Notes: generated by a model not told the origin, from the sequence alone. A stretch of 64,000 nt of DNA from Neisseria subflava (GCF_003044935.1 NZ_POXP01000002.1:62001-126000); one strand, 5' to 3'. Positions 50,210-60,491 are shown, counted from the stretch's first letter. Program-made: numbers and translations.

Positions 50210-50716
50210 ATGAGTTCATCCTCTCCTGCAAAAACGCCCTTTTTCTTACTTTCCCTCGTTGCCATCATTCTTGACCAACTGAGCAAATGGGAAATCTTGA
50301 AACACTTTACCGAAGGCGAACGCCTCAATATCATTCCAGACTTTTTTGACCTGACACTTGCCTATAATCCAGGTGCGGCATTCAGCTTTTTGGCCGACCA
50401 AGGCGGCTGGCAAAAATTCTTCTTTTTAGGTCTGGCCGTCGTTATCAGCCTGTATTTGGCCCGTGCCATCTGGCGTGATGAGTTTGGCCGCTGGGGTAAA
50501 CTGGGGGCTGCCATGATTATCGGCGGCGCGATTGGCAATGTGATTGACCGTCTGATTCACGGCCACGTTGTCGATTTTCTGCTTTTCTATTGGCAAAACT
50601 GGTTCTACCCCGCATTTAACATTGCCGACAGCTTTATCTGCGTTGGCGCAGTTTGCTTGGTAATAGATGGTTTGCTGCACAAAAAAACACCTTCAAACGA
50701 CACAAAGGCCGTCTGA
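50210..50716 (+). CDS. lspA: Lipoprotein signal peptidase (signal peptidase II)
   Basis: Inner-membrane aspartyl protease that cleaves prolipoproteins. The 168-residue protein has four hydrophobic segments. The catalytic aspartates are in [16 protein letters not shown] (about 110-125) and [11 protein letters not shown] (about 139-149). The start at 50210 is preferred because the family begins with a membrane helix; the ATG lies inside a DUS (CCGTCTGAAAACATG), which doubles as its leader. ispH follows after 13 bases. Confidence 0.93.
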   Translation: MSSSSPAKTPFFLLSLVAIILDQLSKWEILKHFTEGERLNIIPDFFDLTLAYNPGAAFSFLADQGGWQKFFFLGLAVVISLYLARAIWRDEFGRWGKLGAAMIIGGAIGNVIDRLIHGHVVDFLLFYWQNWFYPAFNIADSFICVGAVCLVIDGLLHKKTPSNDTKAV

Positions 50717-50729
50717 AAACGGAACACAC

Positions 50730-51698
50730 ATGACTCAAAAAACCATTATCCTTGCCAATCCCCGCGGCTTCTGTGCCGGCGTTGACCGCGCCATCAGCAT
50801 TGTTGAACGTGCACTCGAAGAGTTCGGCGCGCCCATTTACGTCCGCCATGAGGTCGTTCACAACAAATTCGTCGTGGACAATCTGCGGGCAAAAGGTGCC
50901 GTCTTTGTCGATGACTTGGCGGATGTCCCAAAGGGCGCAACGCTGATTTACTCTGCTCACGGCGTATCCAAAGCTGTACAGGAAGAAGCGGCACAACGTG
51001 GTTTCCGCGTTTTTGATGCCACCTGCCCTCTGGTAACCAAAGTCCATAAAGAAGTAGCCCGCCTCGATGAGCAAGATTACGAAATCATTATGATCGGCCA
51101 CAAAGGCCACGTCGAAGTAGAAGGCACGATGGGACAATTGCCTCCGGGTAAAATGTTTCTGGTTGAGACAGTGGAAGATGTAGCCGGACTGAACGTCAAA
51201 AATCCTGACAAACTTGCCTACGTCAGCCAAACCACTTTATCGGTAGATGAAACCAAAGACATTATTGCGGCCTTAAACCAACGCTTCCCCAATATCCGTA
51301 ATCCGCATAAAGAAGACATCTGCTACGCCACAACCAACCGCCAAACTGCTGTTAAAGAATTGGCCGAAGAATGCGATATCGTAATTGTTGTCGGTTCGCC
51401 CAATTCTTCCAACAGCAACCGCTTGCGTGAAGTAGCCGCATTACGCGGAGTTGATGCCTATATGGTCGATAATGCTTCCTATCTGAAAAAAGAATGGTTT
51501 GCAAACAAAACCAAGGTTGGTGTCACTGCCGGTGCATCTGCGCCCGAAGTCTTAGTTCGAGAAGTCTTACAAACCATTCAAGATTGGGGGCACGAGACCA
51601 TACGCGAAGGAGAAGGTGCAGAAGAAAGCATTGTATTTGTCTTGCCTAAAGAATTGCGCCGCGAGGGCGAAAACAAACAAATTCTCAATAAAGGGTAG
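50730..51698 (+). CDS. ispH: 4-hydroxy-3-methylbut-2-enyl diphosphate reductase
   Basis: Last enzyme of the MEP isoprenoid pathway, an iron-sulfur protein making IPP and DMAPP. The 322-residue protein has the three cluster cysteines in NPRGFCAGV (Cys15), FDATCPLV (about 99) and [11 protein letters not shown] (about 197). [13 protein letters not shown] (about 43-55) and [13 protein letters not shown] (about 221-233) are further conserved motifs. A DUS separates it from lspA. Confidence 0.95.
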   Translation: MTQKTIILANPRGFCAGVDRAISIVERALEEFGAPIYVRHEVVHNKFVVDNLRAKGAVFVDDLADVPKGATLIYSAHGVSKAVQEEAAQRGFRVFDATCPLVTKVHKEVARLDEQDYEIIMIGHKGHVEVEGTMGQLPPGKMFLVETVEDVAGLNVKNPDKLAYVSQTTLSVDETKDIIAALNQRFPNIRNPHKEDICYATTNRQTAVKELAEECDIVIVVGSPNSSNSNRLREVAALRGVDAYMVDNASYLKKEWFANKTKVGVTAGASAPEVLVREVLQTIQDWGHETIREGEGAEESIVFVLPKELRREGENKQILNKG

Positions 51699-51720
51699 GC
51701 TTGTTATTTGCTTTATTTGA

Positions 51721-51762
51721 AAACTTAAGGCCGTCTGAAAATTTTCAGACGGCCTTAAGTTT
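51721..51762 (+). terminator. Perfect 42-bp DUS palindrome ending ispH
   Basis: Two 21-base arms with no unpaired centre: AAACTTAAGGCCGTCTGAAAA and its exact complement, followed by TTATTTT. It lies between the convergent ispH and ftsZ. Confidence 0.8.
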
Positions 51763-51775
51763 ATTTTGCTAATAA

Positions 51776-51804
51776 AAAAGACCTGCCTTAAAGGCAGGTC
51801 TTTT
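51776..51804 (-). terminator. Intrinsic terminator of ftsZ
   Basis: AAAAGACCTGCCTT pairs with AAGGCAGGTCTTTT. T-rich flanks on both sides; it contains no DUS. Confidence 0.8.
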
Positions 51805-51819
51805 CATACATTATCCTGA

Positions 51820-53019
51820 TTATTTCTCAGAAGTATGTTGCTGACGACGCAAGATAGCCGGAATTTCAAAGTCATCCAGTACAGACTGGTTGCTGAAATC
51901 AGCCGCAGTCAAATTCATAGAACGGATATTGCGGTTGGTACGAACCAGGCTTTCAGCACTACTTTGGCTTTGAGCTTGAGGCGCTTCTTCCGCACCACGT
52001 ACCAATTGTTGGGTACGGGCAGCAGCGCGCAGTTGGTTGTCAGTACCGTTTTCTTTCAAGCCGGTAGCAATGATGGTAATACGGATAGCGTCTTCGCTCA
52101 TGCTCTCGTCTTCGGCAGCACCAAATTTACATTCCACTTCAGGGTGTGCATTTTGGTTGACAATACGCATAATCTCATTGAACTCAGACATTTTCAGGCA
52201 GCCAGGAGCAGTGGTAATGTTTACCAATACGCCGCGTGCACCATCCAAAGTAACGTTATCCAAGAGCGGACTGGAGATAGCTTGATCGGTAGCCAAACGG
52301 GCACGGTCGATACCTTGTGCGAAACCTGAACCCATCATGGCGATACCGCGATTGCTCATCACGGTTTTCACGTCGGCGAAGTCCAAGTTGATCATGTCGC
52401 TCGGGCAAGTCACTACTTCGGAAATACCGGCAACCGCATCACGCAATACATTGTCGGCCGCACGGAAAGCTTCACGCATGGTCACGTCTTCGCCCAAGGC
52501 AGTCATCAATTTGTCATTCGGGATAATAATTAGGGAATCAACGCGCTCTTTGAGCTGATCCAAACCTGCTTGAGCGATGTGTACGCGTTTGCCTTCGTAA
52601 GCAAACGGACGGGTCACAACCGCAACGGTTAGGATACCCATTTCTTTAGCGATTTCAGCCACAACAGGAGCAGAGCCGGTACCTGTACCGCCACCCATAC
52701 CGGTAGTGATGAACAGCATGTTTGCACCGCGGATGGCATCTTCGATGGCTTCGCGATCTTCTTGGGCAGCAGCGCGGCCGATTTCAGGATTTGCACCGGC
52801 ACCTAAACCGCGAGTCAGGTTTGTACCCAATTGAATGCGTTTAGCCGCATTGTTTTTAGCCAATGATTGCGCATCGGTATTGGCACTGATGAACTCAACA
52901 CCATGAATAGTGTTGGCAACCATGTTGTTGATGGCATTACAACCGCCGCCACCCAAACCGATAACTTTAATAACAGCAGGGCTCGTTGCTGATTCTGCTA
53001 CGTCGTAAACAAATTCCAT
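51820..53019 (-). CDS. ftsZ: Cell division tubulin homologue FtsZ
   Basis: GTPase that forms the division ring. The 399-residue protein has IGLGGGGCNAINNM (about 21-34), the GTP-binding signature GMGGGTGTGSAPVVAEIA (about 107-124) and the T7-loop NLDFADVKTVMSNRG (about 209-223). A flexible linker leads to the C-terminal peptide LDDFEIPAILRRQ (about 380-392), which binds FtsA. It ends the dcw cluster and has its own promoter region. Confidence 0.96.
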   Translation of the reverse strand: MEFVYDVAESATSPAVIKVIGLGGGGCNAINNMVANTIHGVEFISANTDAQSLAKNNAAKRIQLGTNLTRGLGAGANPEIGRAAAQEDREAIEDAIRGANMLFITTGMGGGTGTGSAPVVAEIAKEMGILTVAVVTRPFAYEGKRVHIAQAGLDQLKERVDSLIIIPNDKLMTALGEDVTMREAFRAADNVLRDAVAGISEVVTCPSDMINLDFADVKTVMSNRGIAMMGSGFAQGIDRARLATDQAISSPLLDNVTLDGARGVLVNITTAPGCLKMSEFNEIMRIVNQNAHPEVECKFGAAEDESMSEDAIRITIIATGLKENGTDNQLRAAARTQQLVRGAEEAPQAQSQSSAESLVRTNRNIRSMNLTAADFSNQSVLDDFEIPAILRRQQHTSEK

Positions 53020-53077
53020 TCAATAATCCTCCGCGCCCCGCTTTATAAGGACGGTTCAAAAATAACTCATTATCCGT

Positions 53078-53107
53078 ATTATATAAGAAGTATTCAGATA
53101 CTGGCAA
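53078..53107 (-). promoter_or_regulatory. Sigma-70 promoter candidate for ftsZ
   Basis: On the minus strand, TTGCCA (53102-53107), an 18-base spacer and TATAAT (53078-53083). It lies in the 252-base ftsA-ftsZ gap, about 60 bases before the ftsZ ATG. The rest of the gap is AT-rich with no gene. Confidence 0.55.
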
Positions 53108-53271
53108 AAATCTTCTTACCATTCGGCTGTCGGCGTTATATTTTTACTACATTTTTTAACAGAAAATATACAAGTTTTAAATTATTCACTTGGCAATTAT
53201 TTAAAACTGTTTAATTTCACTTAAATATTCAGGACAAACGGTTGCTGCACCGCCTGCCCTGAAAACTTTTA

Positions 53272-54525
53272 TCAGAAATTATCTCTGAAGAATCTTTGGA
53301 TTTTTTCCCACAGACCCATTTTTTTGCCTGAATCATTCAGTGCAATCGCACCGGTTCGGCTGGTTTGCTCACCCTCTTCGGCAGCATAGGCCGTCTGAAG
53401 CAGGCCGATCGCTGTTGAATAGCGTGGATTACGAATACGCTCGGATACGCCGCCCATTTCTTGTGGAACACCGATACGCGCCGGCAGGTTGAAGACTTCT
53501 TCCGCCAACTCAACAATACCGGTCAACATAGAAGCACCGCCGGTCAAAACGATACCGGAAGTCAGCACTTCTTCTGGGAAACCGGAGCGGCGCAATTCGT
53601 TCAGCGTCAACTCCAAAATTTCTTCTACACGCGGGCCGATGATTTCAGCCAATACACGGCGTGAAATTTGACGTGATTGACGGTCGCCAACGCTAGGAAC
53701 TTCAATCATTTCGTCCAAGCCGTCCATAGTCGGAATCGCGGCACCGTAATGGATTTTGATGTACTCGGCTGCACTGTGCGGCGTACGCAAGGCTTGTGCC
53801 AAGTCTTTGGTAATCAAATCGCCGGCAACGGGAATAACCGCAGTATGGCGGATTGCACCATTGGTATAAACCGCAATGTCGGTTGTACCGCCACCGATAT
53901 CGATGACGCACACACCCAAATCTTTTTCGTCTTCAGTCAAAACAGCATGACCGCTTGCCAAAGGCTGAAGCATGATTTGATCCATTTGCAGGCCGCAACG
54001 TTGGATACATTTTTGGATATTTTGCAAAGCAGTGTTCGCACCGGTAATGATGTGAACACGGGTATCCAAACGCACGCCGCTCATGCCGATAGGCTCTTTC
54101 ACACCTGGCTGGTTGTCGATGATGTACTCTTGAACCACAGTATGCAAGATATTGTGATCAGGCGGAATATTGATAGCTTTGGCCGTTTCGATGGCACGAT
54201 CGATGTCGGCTTGTGATACTTCGCCATCTTTAATTTTTACCACGCCTTGTGAATTCAGGCTGCGGATATGGTTACCGGCAATACCGGTGACGACGTGGGA
54301 AATTTTGGTATCTGCCATCAGCTCGGCATCTTCTACCGCCTGACGAATGGCTTGCGCGGTAGCGTCAATGTTGGTCACCATACCTGCACGCAGACCGCGT
54401 GAAGGGCTTTGACCCAAGCCAACAATGTGGATTTCGTTATCTTCCCGAATCTCACCGATTAAGGCGATGACCTTGGACGTACCAATGTCTAAGGCACTGA
54501 TATATTTATTTTGTTGTTGTTCCAT
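53272..54525 (-). CDS. ftsA: Cell division protein FtsA
   Basis: Actin-fold ATPase tethering FtsZ to the membrane. The 417-residue protein starts with phosphate-1 motif ISALDIGTSKVIALIGEI (about 9-26), has phosphate-2 CVIDIGGGTTDIAVYTNG (about 209-226), and ends in the amphipathic helix GLWEKIQRFFRDNF that binds the membrane. Located between ftsQ and ftsZ as usual. Confidence 0.95.
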   Translation of the reverse strand: MEQQQNKYISALDIGTSKVIALIGEIREDNEIHIVGLGQSPSRGLRAGMVTNIDATAQAIRQAVEDAELMADTKISHVVTGIAGNHIRSLNSQGVVKIKDGEVSQADIDRAIETAKAINIPPDHNILHTVVQEYIIDNQPGVKEPIGMSGVRLDTRVHIITGANTALQNIQKCIQRCGLQMDQIMLQPLASGHAVLTEDEKDLGVCVIDIGGGTTDIAVYTNGAIRHTAVIPVAGDLITKDLAQALRTPHSAAEYIKIHYGAAIPTMDGLDEMIEVPSVGDRQSRQISRRVLAEIIGPRVEEILELTLNELRRSGFPEEVLTSGIVLTGGASMLTGIVELAEEVFNLPARIGVPQEMGGVSERIRNPRYSTAIGLLQTAYAAEEGEQTSRTGAIALNDSGKKMGLWEKIQRFFRDNF

Positions 54526-54599
54526 AATTGCTCGTTCGCTATGTTGTCTGACTGACGGTTTGATTATTTTTGAAACAAGATTGCTTCACGTCTAATCGG

Positions 54600-55319
54600 C
54601 TATTCACTGTCGGAAGGGTTTTCAGACGGCCTGTAACGGACTGAAAAACCATCCTTATAACGCATATCGACATACTCGATACGACTTTGTTTTTTACGCA
54701 GCAGCGACGGCCAAATCTGGGCAAACTGCTGCAAACGTTTAATTTCGTTTTCACGCCCCAAGCGCACGGTAATGCCGTTGTCCAATACAAGCAGCCATGC
54801 CGAACGCGGCGTGTAGATCAATTCTTTGATGGTCAGCTTCAACGGACTCAAAATACCGGAAAAGTCCGCATAATGTTTGACCATGTCTTTGCCTGTCCCC
54901 TGCTGCCCTTCAAATATAGGCAGGTCCTGTTTCAGGCTTGCGGCAAACACATTGCCCTTACTGTCGACCAAGCCGCCAGCACGCCAGTGTGCAACCGGCA
55001 CGCGCTCGGTCAGGATAATTTCCACGGTTTCCGGAAAACGGCGGCGTACCATTGCCGAGTCAATCCAAGGCAATTCCTGAAAAGCGGCCTGCGCCGAATC
55101 AATATCGGCGCGGAACATATTACCCCTGATATGCTCTCGTGCAACAGTTTGCAATTCTTTGCTGGAGGCATATTTCAGCTTACCCTGAATGGCAATCTGT
55201 TTCACAGGGAAATATTTGGAATTGTAAAGCCAAGCTATGCCCGAACCTATCAGCAGAAAGGTCATCAGCAACAATAGCCGGCGGGTCAGCCGACCCAGTG
55301 CGCCTGCATCATCCCACAT
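54600..55319 (-). CDS. ftsQ: Cell division protein FtsQ
   Basis: Bitopic division protein linking early and late divisome parts. The 239-residue protein has a membrane helix (about 14-31, RLLLLMTFLLIGSGIAWLY), a POTRA domain (about 39-108) beginning FPVKQIAIQGKLKYASSKEL, and the beta-rich FtsQ domain with RFPETVEIILTERVPVAHWR (about 89-108). Its start overlaps the ddl end by 11 bases. Confidence 0.92.
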   Translation of the reverse strand: MWDDAGALGRLTRRLLLLMTFLLIGSGIAWLYNSKYFPVKQIAIQGKLKYASSKELQTVAREHIRGNMFRADIDSAQAAFQELPWIDSAMVRRRFPETVEIILTERVPVAHWRAGGLVDSKGNVFAASLKQDLPIFEGQQGTGKDMVKHYADFSGILSPLKLTIKELIYTPRSAWLLVLDNGITVRLGRENEIKRLQQFAQIWPSLLRKKQSRIEYVDMRYKDGFSVRYRPSENPSDSE

Positions 55320-56223
55320 GAGCGGTCTTCAAAATCTCAATACACAAATCAGCAAAATCTACGCCGGTATGGCTTGCAGATTTTGGCACCAAACTATGGC
55401 TGGTCATACCAGGCAAGGTATTGATTTCCAACAGATACAGTTTACCGTCTGTATCTTTCAGAAAGTCCACGCGCAAACAGCCGTCCGCACCAATCGCCTG
55501 CGCGCCACGCACAGCCAGTTCGCGCATCAGGTTTTCCTCCGCCTCGCTCAAATCTTCCGACGGGCATTGATAAATCGTATCGTCACGGTTGTATTTGGCT
55601 TCGTAGTCGTAAAACTCGGTAGCCGGAATAATATGAATGCTCGGCAGGCCTTTGCCGTTCAATACCGGGCAAGAATATTCGCCGCCGCCGATAAAGCGTT
55701 CGGCAATGATTTCGCCCTGCAAGTGTTTCAATTCTTCGTAAACGCTTTTCAGACGGCCTTTTTCTTTTACTTTTACTACGCCGACGCTACTGCCTTCTGA
55801 GGCAGGTTTCACAAACATCGGCAGGCCCAATTTTTCTTCAACGGCATCAAAGTCGCTGTGGTCATGCAATACGGCAAACTCAGGAACAGGCAAGCCCACA
55901 GCCTGCCAAATCAGTTTGCAGCGGTATTTGTCCATACCCAACGCAGAAGCGGCCACACCGCTGCCGGTGTAAGGAATACCCATCAATTCCAACGCGCCTT
56001 GAATCGCGCCATCTTCGCCGAAAGTGCCGTGCAGAATATTGAAGGCCGTCTGAAAACCTTGTGTTTTCAATTCAGACAACGGGGTTTCTTTGGGGTCGAA
56101 CGCATGGGCATCGACACCTTTGCTTTTCAAGGCAGCCAAAATAGCGGCGCCGCTATCCAGCGAAACTTCGCGCTCGCTGGAGAAGCCACCCATCAACACG
56201 GCCACTTTGCCAAAATTCTGCAT
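55309..56223 (-). CDS. ddl: D-alanine--D-alanine ligase
   Basis: ATP-grasp ligase making the D-Ala-D-Ala dipeptide. The 304-residue protein begins MQNFGKVAVLMGGFSSEREV. HGTFGEDGAIQGALELMGIPY (about 63-83) and FVKPASEGSSVGV (about 146-158) are family signatures, and the metal site is LEINTLPGMTSHS (about 271-283). The ATG at 56223 gives the usual Neisseria N-terminus; a GTG three codons earlier is less likely. It overlaps ftsQ by 11 bases. Confidence 0.94.
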   Translation of the reverse strand: MQNFGKVAVLMGGFSSEREVSLDSGAAILAALKSKGVDAHAFDPKETPLSELKTQGFQTAFNILHGTFGEDGAIQGALELMGIPYTGSGVAASALGMDKYRCKLIWQAVGLPVPEFAVLHDHSDFDAVEEKLGLPMFVKPASEGSSVGVVKVKEKGRLKSVYEELKHLQGEIIAERFIGGGEYSCPVLNGKGLPSIHIIPATEFYDYEAKYNRDDTIYQCPSEDLSEAEENLMRELAVRGAQAIGADGCLRVDFLKDTDGKLYLLEINTLPGMTSHSLVPKSASHTGVDFADLCIEILKTAHVG

Positions 56224-56250
56224 AATTTCCACTTTCTTAAATACTGATAC

Positions 56251-56279
56251 AGGCCGTCTGAATATTGTTCAGACGACCT
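56251..56279 (-). terminator. Mixed-dialect DUS hairpin between murC and ddl
   Basis: AGGCCGTCTGAA faces TTCAGACGACCT, so one arm is AG-DUS and the other the N. mucosa variant; the stem has one G-T pair. No T-run follows, so it may not terminate. Confidence 0.55.
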
Positions 56280-56310
56280 ATCTGTCCTCAAAGGCCAATA
56301 TGCCTGTTTA

Positions 56311-57720
56311 TTATGATTGTTTCGACAATTCCACCAATGCAGACGGAACGCGGTTGATGCTGCCGGCACCCATATTCAACACAACATCGCCGTCCTGCAA
56401 AACATTCAGCAGCATTTGCGGCAGATCGGCAACGTTTTCGCAGTAAATCGGCTCAAGTTTGCCCAATACGCGGATGGCGCGCGCCAAAGCGCGGGAGTCG
56501 GCCGCGGCAATCGGCTCTTCGCCTGCGGCATAAACTTCGGTCAACACCAGCGCATCAACGGTATTGAGGACTTTGGTGAAGTCTTCAAACAAATCGCGTG
56601 TACGGGTATAGCGGTGTGGTTGGAAAGCCAAGACCAAGCGTTTTTCAGGGTATGCACCGCGTGCGGCGGCCAGAGTTGCCGCCATTTCGACAGGATGATG
56701 GCCATAATCGTCCACCAGCAGCGCGGTTCCGCCGTTTGGCAATTTGATGTCGCCATATTTTTGGAAGCGGCGGCCGACACCTTCAAAGCCGAGCAAGCCT
56801 TTTTGAATGGCCTCAACCGATGCACCAACTTCCAGCGCAACGCCGATAGCCGCCAACGCATTGAGGACGTTGTGGCGGCCGGGCATATTCAAAACAACTT
56901 CAAACGGCTCTTGCTCATGCCCTTTCATTTGAACATGAACGGTAAATTTCATTTGCGCGCCAACGTTTTCAATATCGGTCGCGTAGATATCGGCAGTATC
57001 GTCCAAGCCGTAAGTGGCGTAAGGCTTGCTCACTTTGGGCAAAATCGCGCGGACGTGTTCGCTGTCGATACACAAGAATGCCTTACCGTAAAACGGCATA
57101 CGGTGGATGAAATCCACAAACGCCTGATGCAACTTCTCAACGCTGTGGCCGTAAGTGTCCATATGGTCTTCATCGATATTGGTCACGACGGACATAATCG
57201 GCGTCAGATACAGAAAAGAAGCATCGGATTCGTCGGCTTCTGCGACGATGTATTCGCCTTTACCCAAACGGGCGTTGGTACCAGCGGCATTGAGCTTGCC
57301 GCCGATAACGAAAGTCGGGTCGAGTCCTGCCGCGCCGAGGATGGAAGCGGTCAGGCTGGTGGTTGTGGTTTTGCCGTGCGTACCGGCAATAGCGATACCA
57401 TCGCGGAAGCGCATTAATTCTGCCAACATCAACGCGCGCGGAATGACGGGGATTTGCTGTTCCAACGCGGCAACAACCTCAGGATTGTCTTTTTTAACCG
57501 CAGTAGAGGTAACAACCACGTCGGCGCCATTGACGTGTTCGGCAGTATGACCTGGGTAAACTTGGATGCCGAGAGCGCTCAAATGCTCAGTAACGGCATT
57601 ACGCGCCTGATCCGAACCGGAAACTTTAAAGCCCAAATTGTGTAAAACTTCGGCAATACCGCTCATGCCGACGCCGCCGATTCCGACAAAATGGATGTTG
57701 GTCACTCGATTTTTCATCAT
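56311..57720 (-). CDS. murC: UDP-N-acetylmuramate--L-alanine ligase
   Basis: Adds the first amino acid to UDP-MurNAc. The 469-residue protein has the Rossmann entry [17 protein letters not shown] (about 10-26), P-loop [14 protein letters not shown] (about 116-129), the Mur ligase motif [10 protein letters not shown] (about 177-186) and the C-terminal [14 protein letters not shown] (about 342-355). Start is MMKN as in other Neisseria. Part of murG-murC-ddl-ftsQ-ftsA-ftsZ. Confidence 0.95.
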   Translation of the reverse strand: MMKNRVTNIHFVGIGGVGMSGIAEVLHNLGFKVSGSDQARNAVTEHLSALGIQVYPGHTAEHVNGADVVVTSTAVKKDNPEVVAALEQQIPVIPRALMLAELMRFRDGIAIAGTHGKTTTTSLTASILGAAGLDPTFVIGGKLNAAGTNARLGKGEYIVAEADESDASFLYLTPIMSVVTNIDEDHMDTYGHSVEKLHQAFVDFIHRMPFYGKAFLCIDSEHVRAILPKVSKPYATYGLDDTADIYATDIENVGAQMKFTVHVQMKGHEQEPFEVVLNMPGRHNVLNALAAIGVALEVGASVEAIQKGLLGFEGVGRRFQKYGDIKLPNGGTALLVDDYGHHPVEMAATLAAARGAYPEKRLVLAFQPHRYTRTRDLFEDFTKVLNTVDALVLTEVYAAGEEPIAAADSRALARAIRVLGKLEPIYCENVADLPQMLLNVLQDGDVVLNMGAGSINRVPSALVELSKQS

Positions 57721-57824
57721 AACGTTGCGTTCCGGTTGGTTTTTAGTGCGTAAAAGCGTTATTTTAAAGGGCTATCCGCTTCTGCGCTATGCTTTTATTG
57801 TAAAGGAATTTTAACAAAAGCAAT

Positions 57825-57868
57825 AAAGGCCGTCTGAAACGCCGTTAATCAACTTTTCAGACGGCCTT
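57825..57868 (-). terminator. DUS inverted pair between murG and murC
   Basis: AAAGGCCGTCTGAAA and TTTCAGACGGCCTT with a 15-base loop. On the minus strand the stem is followed by TTATTG, so partial termination within the cluster is possible. Confidence 0.55.
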
Positions 57869-57885
57869 GAACAAAGTCTGCCTGC

Positions 57886-58953
57886 TTATTCGGTACAGGA
57901 TATGGCGACCTCCGCCACATCGTCCGCACTGTGCGGCAGTGCCAAGGTACGGGCATTTTTCGCCCATTTCAGGCATTTTTCACGGTTTAATCCGCCGAGG
58001 ATTTCGGCCAGTTTTTCTGCCGTCAGTTGAGTTTGCGGCAGCAGTAAACCAGCTTCAGCCTGCACCATAAAGCGCGCATTGGCTGTTTGATGGTCGTCCA
58101 CTGCGTGAGGATACGGCACCAGCAATGCGCCCAAACCGGCAGCCGTCAACTCGGCAATCGTCAGCGCACCGGCACGGCAAATTACCAAATCGGCATCGCG
58201 GTAGGCGGATACCATATCGGTAATAAATTCGACGCACTCGGCTTGCACACCCAATGCATCATAATCCGCCTGCAGGTTACCCAATTTATTGCGGCCGGAC
58301 TGATGATACATTTGCGGACGGGCCGCCTCAGGCAATAATGCCAAAGCTTGCGGAACGGTTTTGTTCAACACATCCGCACCCAAACTGCCGCCCACCACCA
58401 AAACTTTCAGACGGCCTTGACGGTTTTCAAAGCGTTCTTCAGGTACAGGCAATGCCGCAATATCGGCACGGACAGGGTTACCCACCAATCCGCCTTCATG
58501 TTGAAAGGCTTTGGGGAAAGCATACAGAACACGTTTTGCCCAACGCGACAGTTGGCGGTTGGACAAACCGGCTACGGCGTTTTGCTCGTGAATCACAATC
58601 GGCACACCGGAAATTTTTGCCGCCAAGCCGCCGGGGAAAGTAACGAAACCGCCAAAACCGATAACGCACTCGACACGGTGTTTCTTAATAATCTGCTGCG
58701 CCGCGCGGACGGTTTTATACAACGTAAACGGCAACATCAGCTTACGCTTGATACCATTGCCGCGGATACCTTTAATAGCCAGCGTTTCCAAGCGTATGCC
58801 GTATTGCGGCACGATACGCTCTTCCATCGAATCCTGACTGCCCAGCCAAATCACATGATGGCCGCGCTTTTGCAGCGACTCGGCAACCGCCAATGCAGGG
58901 AAAATATGACCGCCCGTACCGCCGGCCATCAGCATAAAAGTTTTACCGCTCAT
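57886..58953 (-). CDS. murG: UDP-GlcNAc transferase MurG (lipid II synthase)
   Basis: Membrane-associated glycosyltransferase that converts lipid I to lipid II. The 355-residue protein starts MSGKTFMLMAGGTGGHIFPA with the G-loop, has a second G-loop VVGGSLGADVLN (about 186-197), and the UDP-GlcNAc site ICRAGALTIAELTAAG (about 262-277). The start at 58953 removes 34 spurious residues that overlap ftsW. It begins 4 bases after the ftsW stop. Confidence 0.95.
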   Translation of the reverse strand: MSGKTFMLMAGGTGGHIFPALAVAESLQKRGHHVIWLGSQDSMEERIVPQYGIRLETLAIKGIRGNGIKRKLMLPFTLYKTVRAAQQIIKKHRVECVIGFGGFVTFPGGLAAKISGVPIVIHEQNAVAGLSNRQLSRWAKRVLYAFPKAFQHEGGLVGNPVRADIAALPVPEERFENRQGRLKVLVVGGSLGADVLNKTVPQALALLPEAARPQMYHQSGRNKLGNLQADYDALGVQAECVEFITDMVSAYRDADLVICRAGALTIAELTAAGLGALLVPYPHAVDDHQTANARFMVQAEAGLLLPQTQLTAEKLAEILGGLNREKCLKWAKNARTLALPHSADDVAEVAISCTE

Positions 58954-58957
58954 GGTT

Positions 58958-60220
58958 TTACTCCACCGAATAACCGCGCATTTTTTGGCGGTTTTCATAA
59001 TCAATGCGCAATAACAAAGTAATGCACACCAGCATGATAAAGACAGCCGAACCACCGTAAGACATAAACGGCAAAGTCAGGCCTTTAGTAGGCAGGATAC
59101 CGATGTTTACACCGATATTGAAGAAACTTTGAATACCAATCCAAATACCGATACCGTTGGCAATGTACGCGCTGAACATCAAGCCCGAATCACGCGCCTG
59201 CTTGCCGATGGAAAACGCGCGCCACACCAGCCAGCCGTAGCAGAACACCAAAACTAGCATCCCGACAAAGCCAAATTCTTCACCGATAACGGCAAAAATA
59301 AAGTCCGTATGCGCTTCAGGCAGATAGAAACGTTTTTCCAAACTCGCACCCAAGCCCTCGCCAAACCAGCCGCCGCGCGCAATCGCCATCAAGGAATGTG
59401 TCAGCTGATAGCCTTTACCCAGAGGATCGCTCCAAGGGTCCAAAAACGCCGCCACACGCGCCATACGGTAAGGCGCAGCCAAAATCAGCAAGCCCATACC
59501 GCTCACAACGGTCGCCACCAATACGGCAAAATACTTCCACGGAAAACCTGCCAAAAACAGCATACCCATGGTAATTACGACAATCACGACAAACGAGCCA
59601 AAGTCCGGCTGACCCATAATCAAAACCAAACCGACCGCCACCAACATAATCGGCAGAATCAAGGTCTTAAACTTGCGGAAGCGTTCCTTTACCCTTACCC
59701 AAGCTTCACTTTTAAAAGGGCTGCACACCAAATCGCCAATACCGGTAAACAAAGACGACCAACCCAAAGAATCCAAATCGCGCAACATTTCCTCACGGCG
59801 CGTAAACAGGCTGGACAAGTACAAGACTGTCGCCAATTTGAAAAATTCAGTCGGTTGCAAGTTGAGCGGTCCGATATGAATCCAGCGCGTCGCGCCGTTA
59901 ATCTCGCGGCCGACAAACAAAACCAGCAGCAACAGCAAACCCGAAACAGCAAAATAAAACGGAATAATCCGCCGCCAGAAGCTCATCTTCAGCAGGAAAA
60001 GCGGCAAGCATATAGCCACCGTAAACAGGATAAACATTGCCTGCTTAGACACAAAAGAAAACTGACTGCCCCCTTCCGATGCCGCATACGCAATAGAAGC
60101 CGAATAAATCATAATCAGGCTGAAGACCGTCATTAAGACGACCATCCACAAGAGAGAAACATCAAACTTCCGACCATCGCGCGCAATCGGCCGGTCAAGC
60201 ATTTTGGAAAGACTAATCAT
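58958..60220 (-). CDS. ftsW: SEDS peptidoglycan polymerase FtsW
   Basis: Septal glycan polymerase with about ten membrane segments; 420 residues from the chosen ATG (60220). It has the SEDS signature region GATRWIHIGPLNLQPTEFFK (about 109-128), the catalytic-loop Asp in LPEAHTDFIFAVIGEEFGF (about 290-308) and PTKGLTLPFMSYGGSA (about 375-390). An upstream TTG would add 18 residues but overlaps a DUS. It ends 4 bases before murG. Confidence 0.92.
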   Translation of the reverse strand: MISLSKMLDRPIARDGRKFDVSLLWMVVLMTVFSLIMIYSASIAYAASEGGSQFSFVSKQAMFILFTVAICLPLFLLKMSFWRRIIPFYFAVSGLLLLLVLFVGREINGATRWIHIGPLNLQPTEFFKLATVLYLSSLFTRREEMLRDLDSLGWSSLFTGIGDLVCSPFKSEAWVRVKERFRKFKTLILPIMLVAVGLVLIMGQPDFGSFVVIVVITMGMLFLAGFPWKYFAVLVATVVSGMGLLILAAPYRMARVAAFLDPWSDPLGKGYQLTHSLMAIARGGWFGEGLGASLEKRFYLPEAHTDFIFAVIGEEFGFVGMLVLVFCYGWLVWRAFSIGKQARDSGLMFSAYIANGIGIWIGIQSFFNIGVNIGILPTKGLTLPFMSYGGSAVFIMLVCITLLLRIDYENRQKMRGYSVE

Positions 60221-60244
60221 GAAAACATCCGTAACGGCTTGAAT

Positions 60245-60292
60245 AAAATATTCAGACGGCCTGCTAATGGGCAAGAGGCCGTCTGAAAAAAT
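60245..60292. repeat. DUS inverted pair upstream of ftsW
   Basis: ATTCAGACGGCC and GGCCGTCTGAAA about 20 bases apart, between the ftsW start and the amidase terminator. Between 60292 and 60400 no gene is seen. Confidence 0.5.
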
Positions 60293-60399
60293 GAATTAAC
60301 GTTATTTTAAAGGTTTATTTCCAAACCAACAATTCAGAATCTTTAAAGATGCCGGATTCCGACGTTCTTTGCGCCCTCCCCTACCCTTTGATACCGGCA

Positions 60400-60441
60400 A
60401 AAGGCCGTCTGAAAACGCTTTTATGTTCTCAGACGGCCTTG
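60400..60441 (-). terminator. DUS inverted pair terminating the amidase gene
   Basis: AAGGCCGTCTGAAAAC faces GTTCTCAGACGGCCTT; the minus strand has TTTTGCC after the stem. About 50 bases beyond the amidase stop. Confidence 0.65.
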
Positions 60442-60491
60442 TATAAATTTTTTCTTCAGAAAAATAGGCTACTTTTTATCCAATACAAACC

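Noticed and set aside
56317..57417. 366-codon open frame on the plus strand
   Set aside because: Antisense to murC, whose ligase motifs are intact; a by-product of GC-biased codons.
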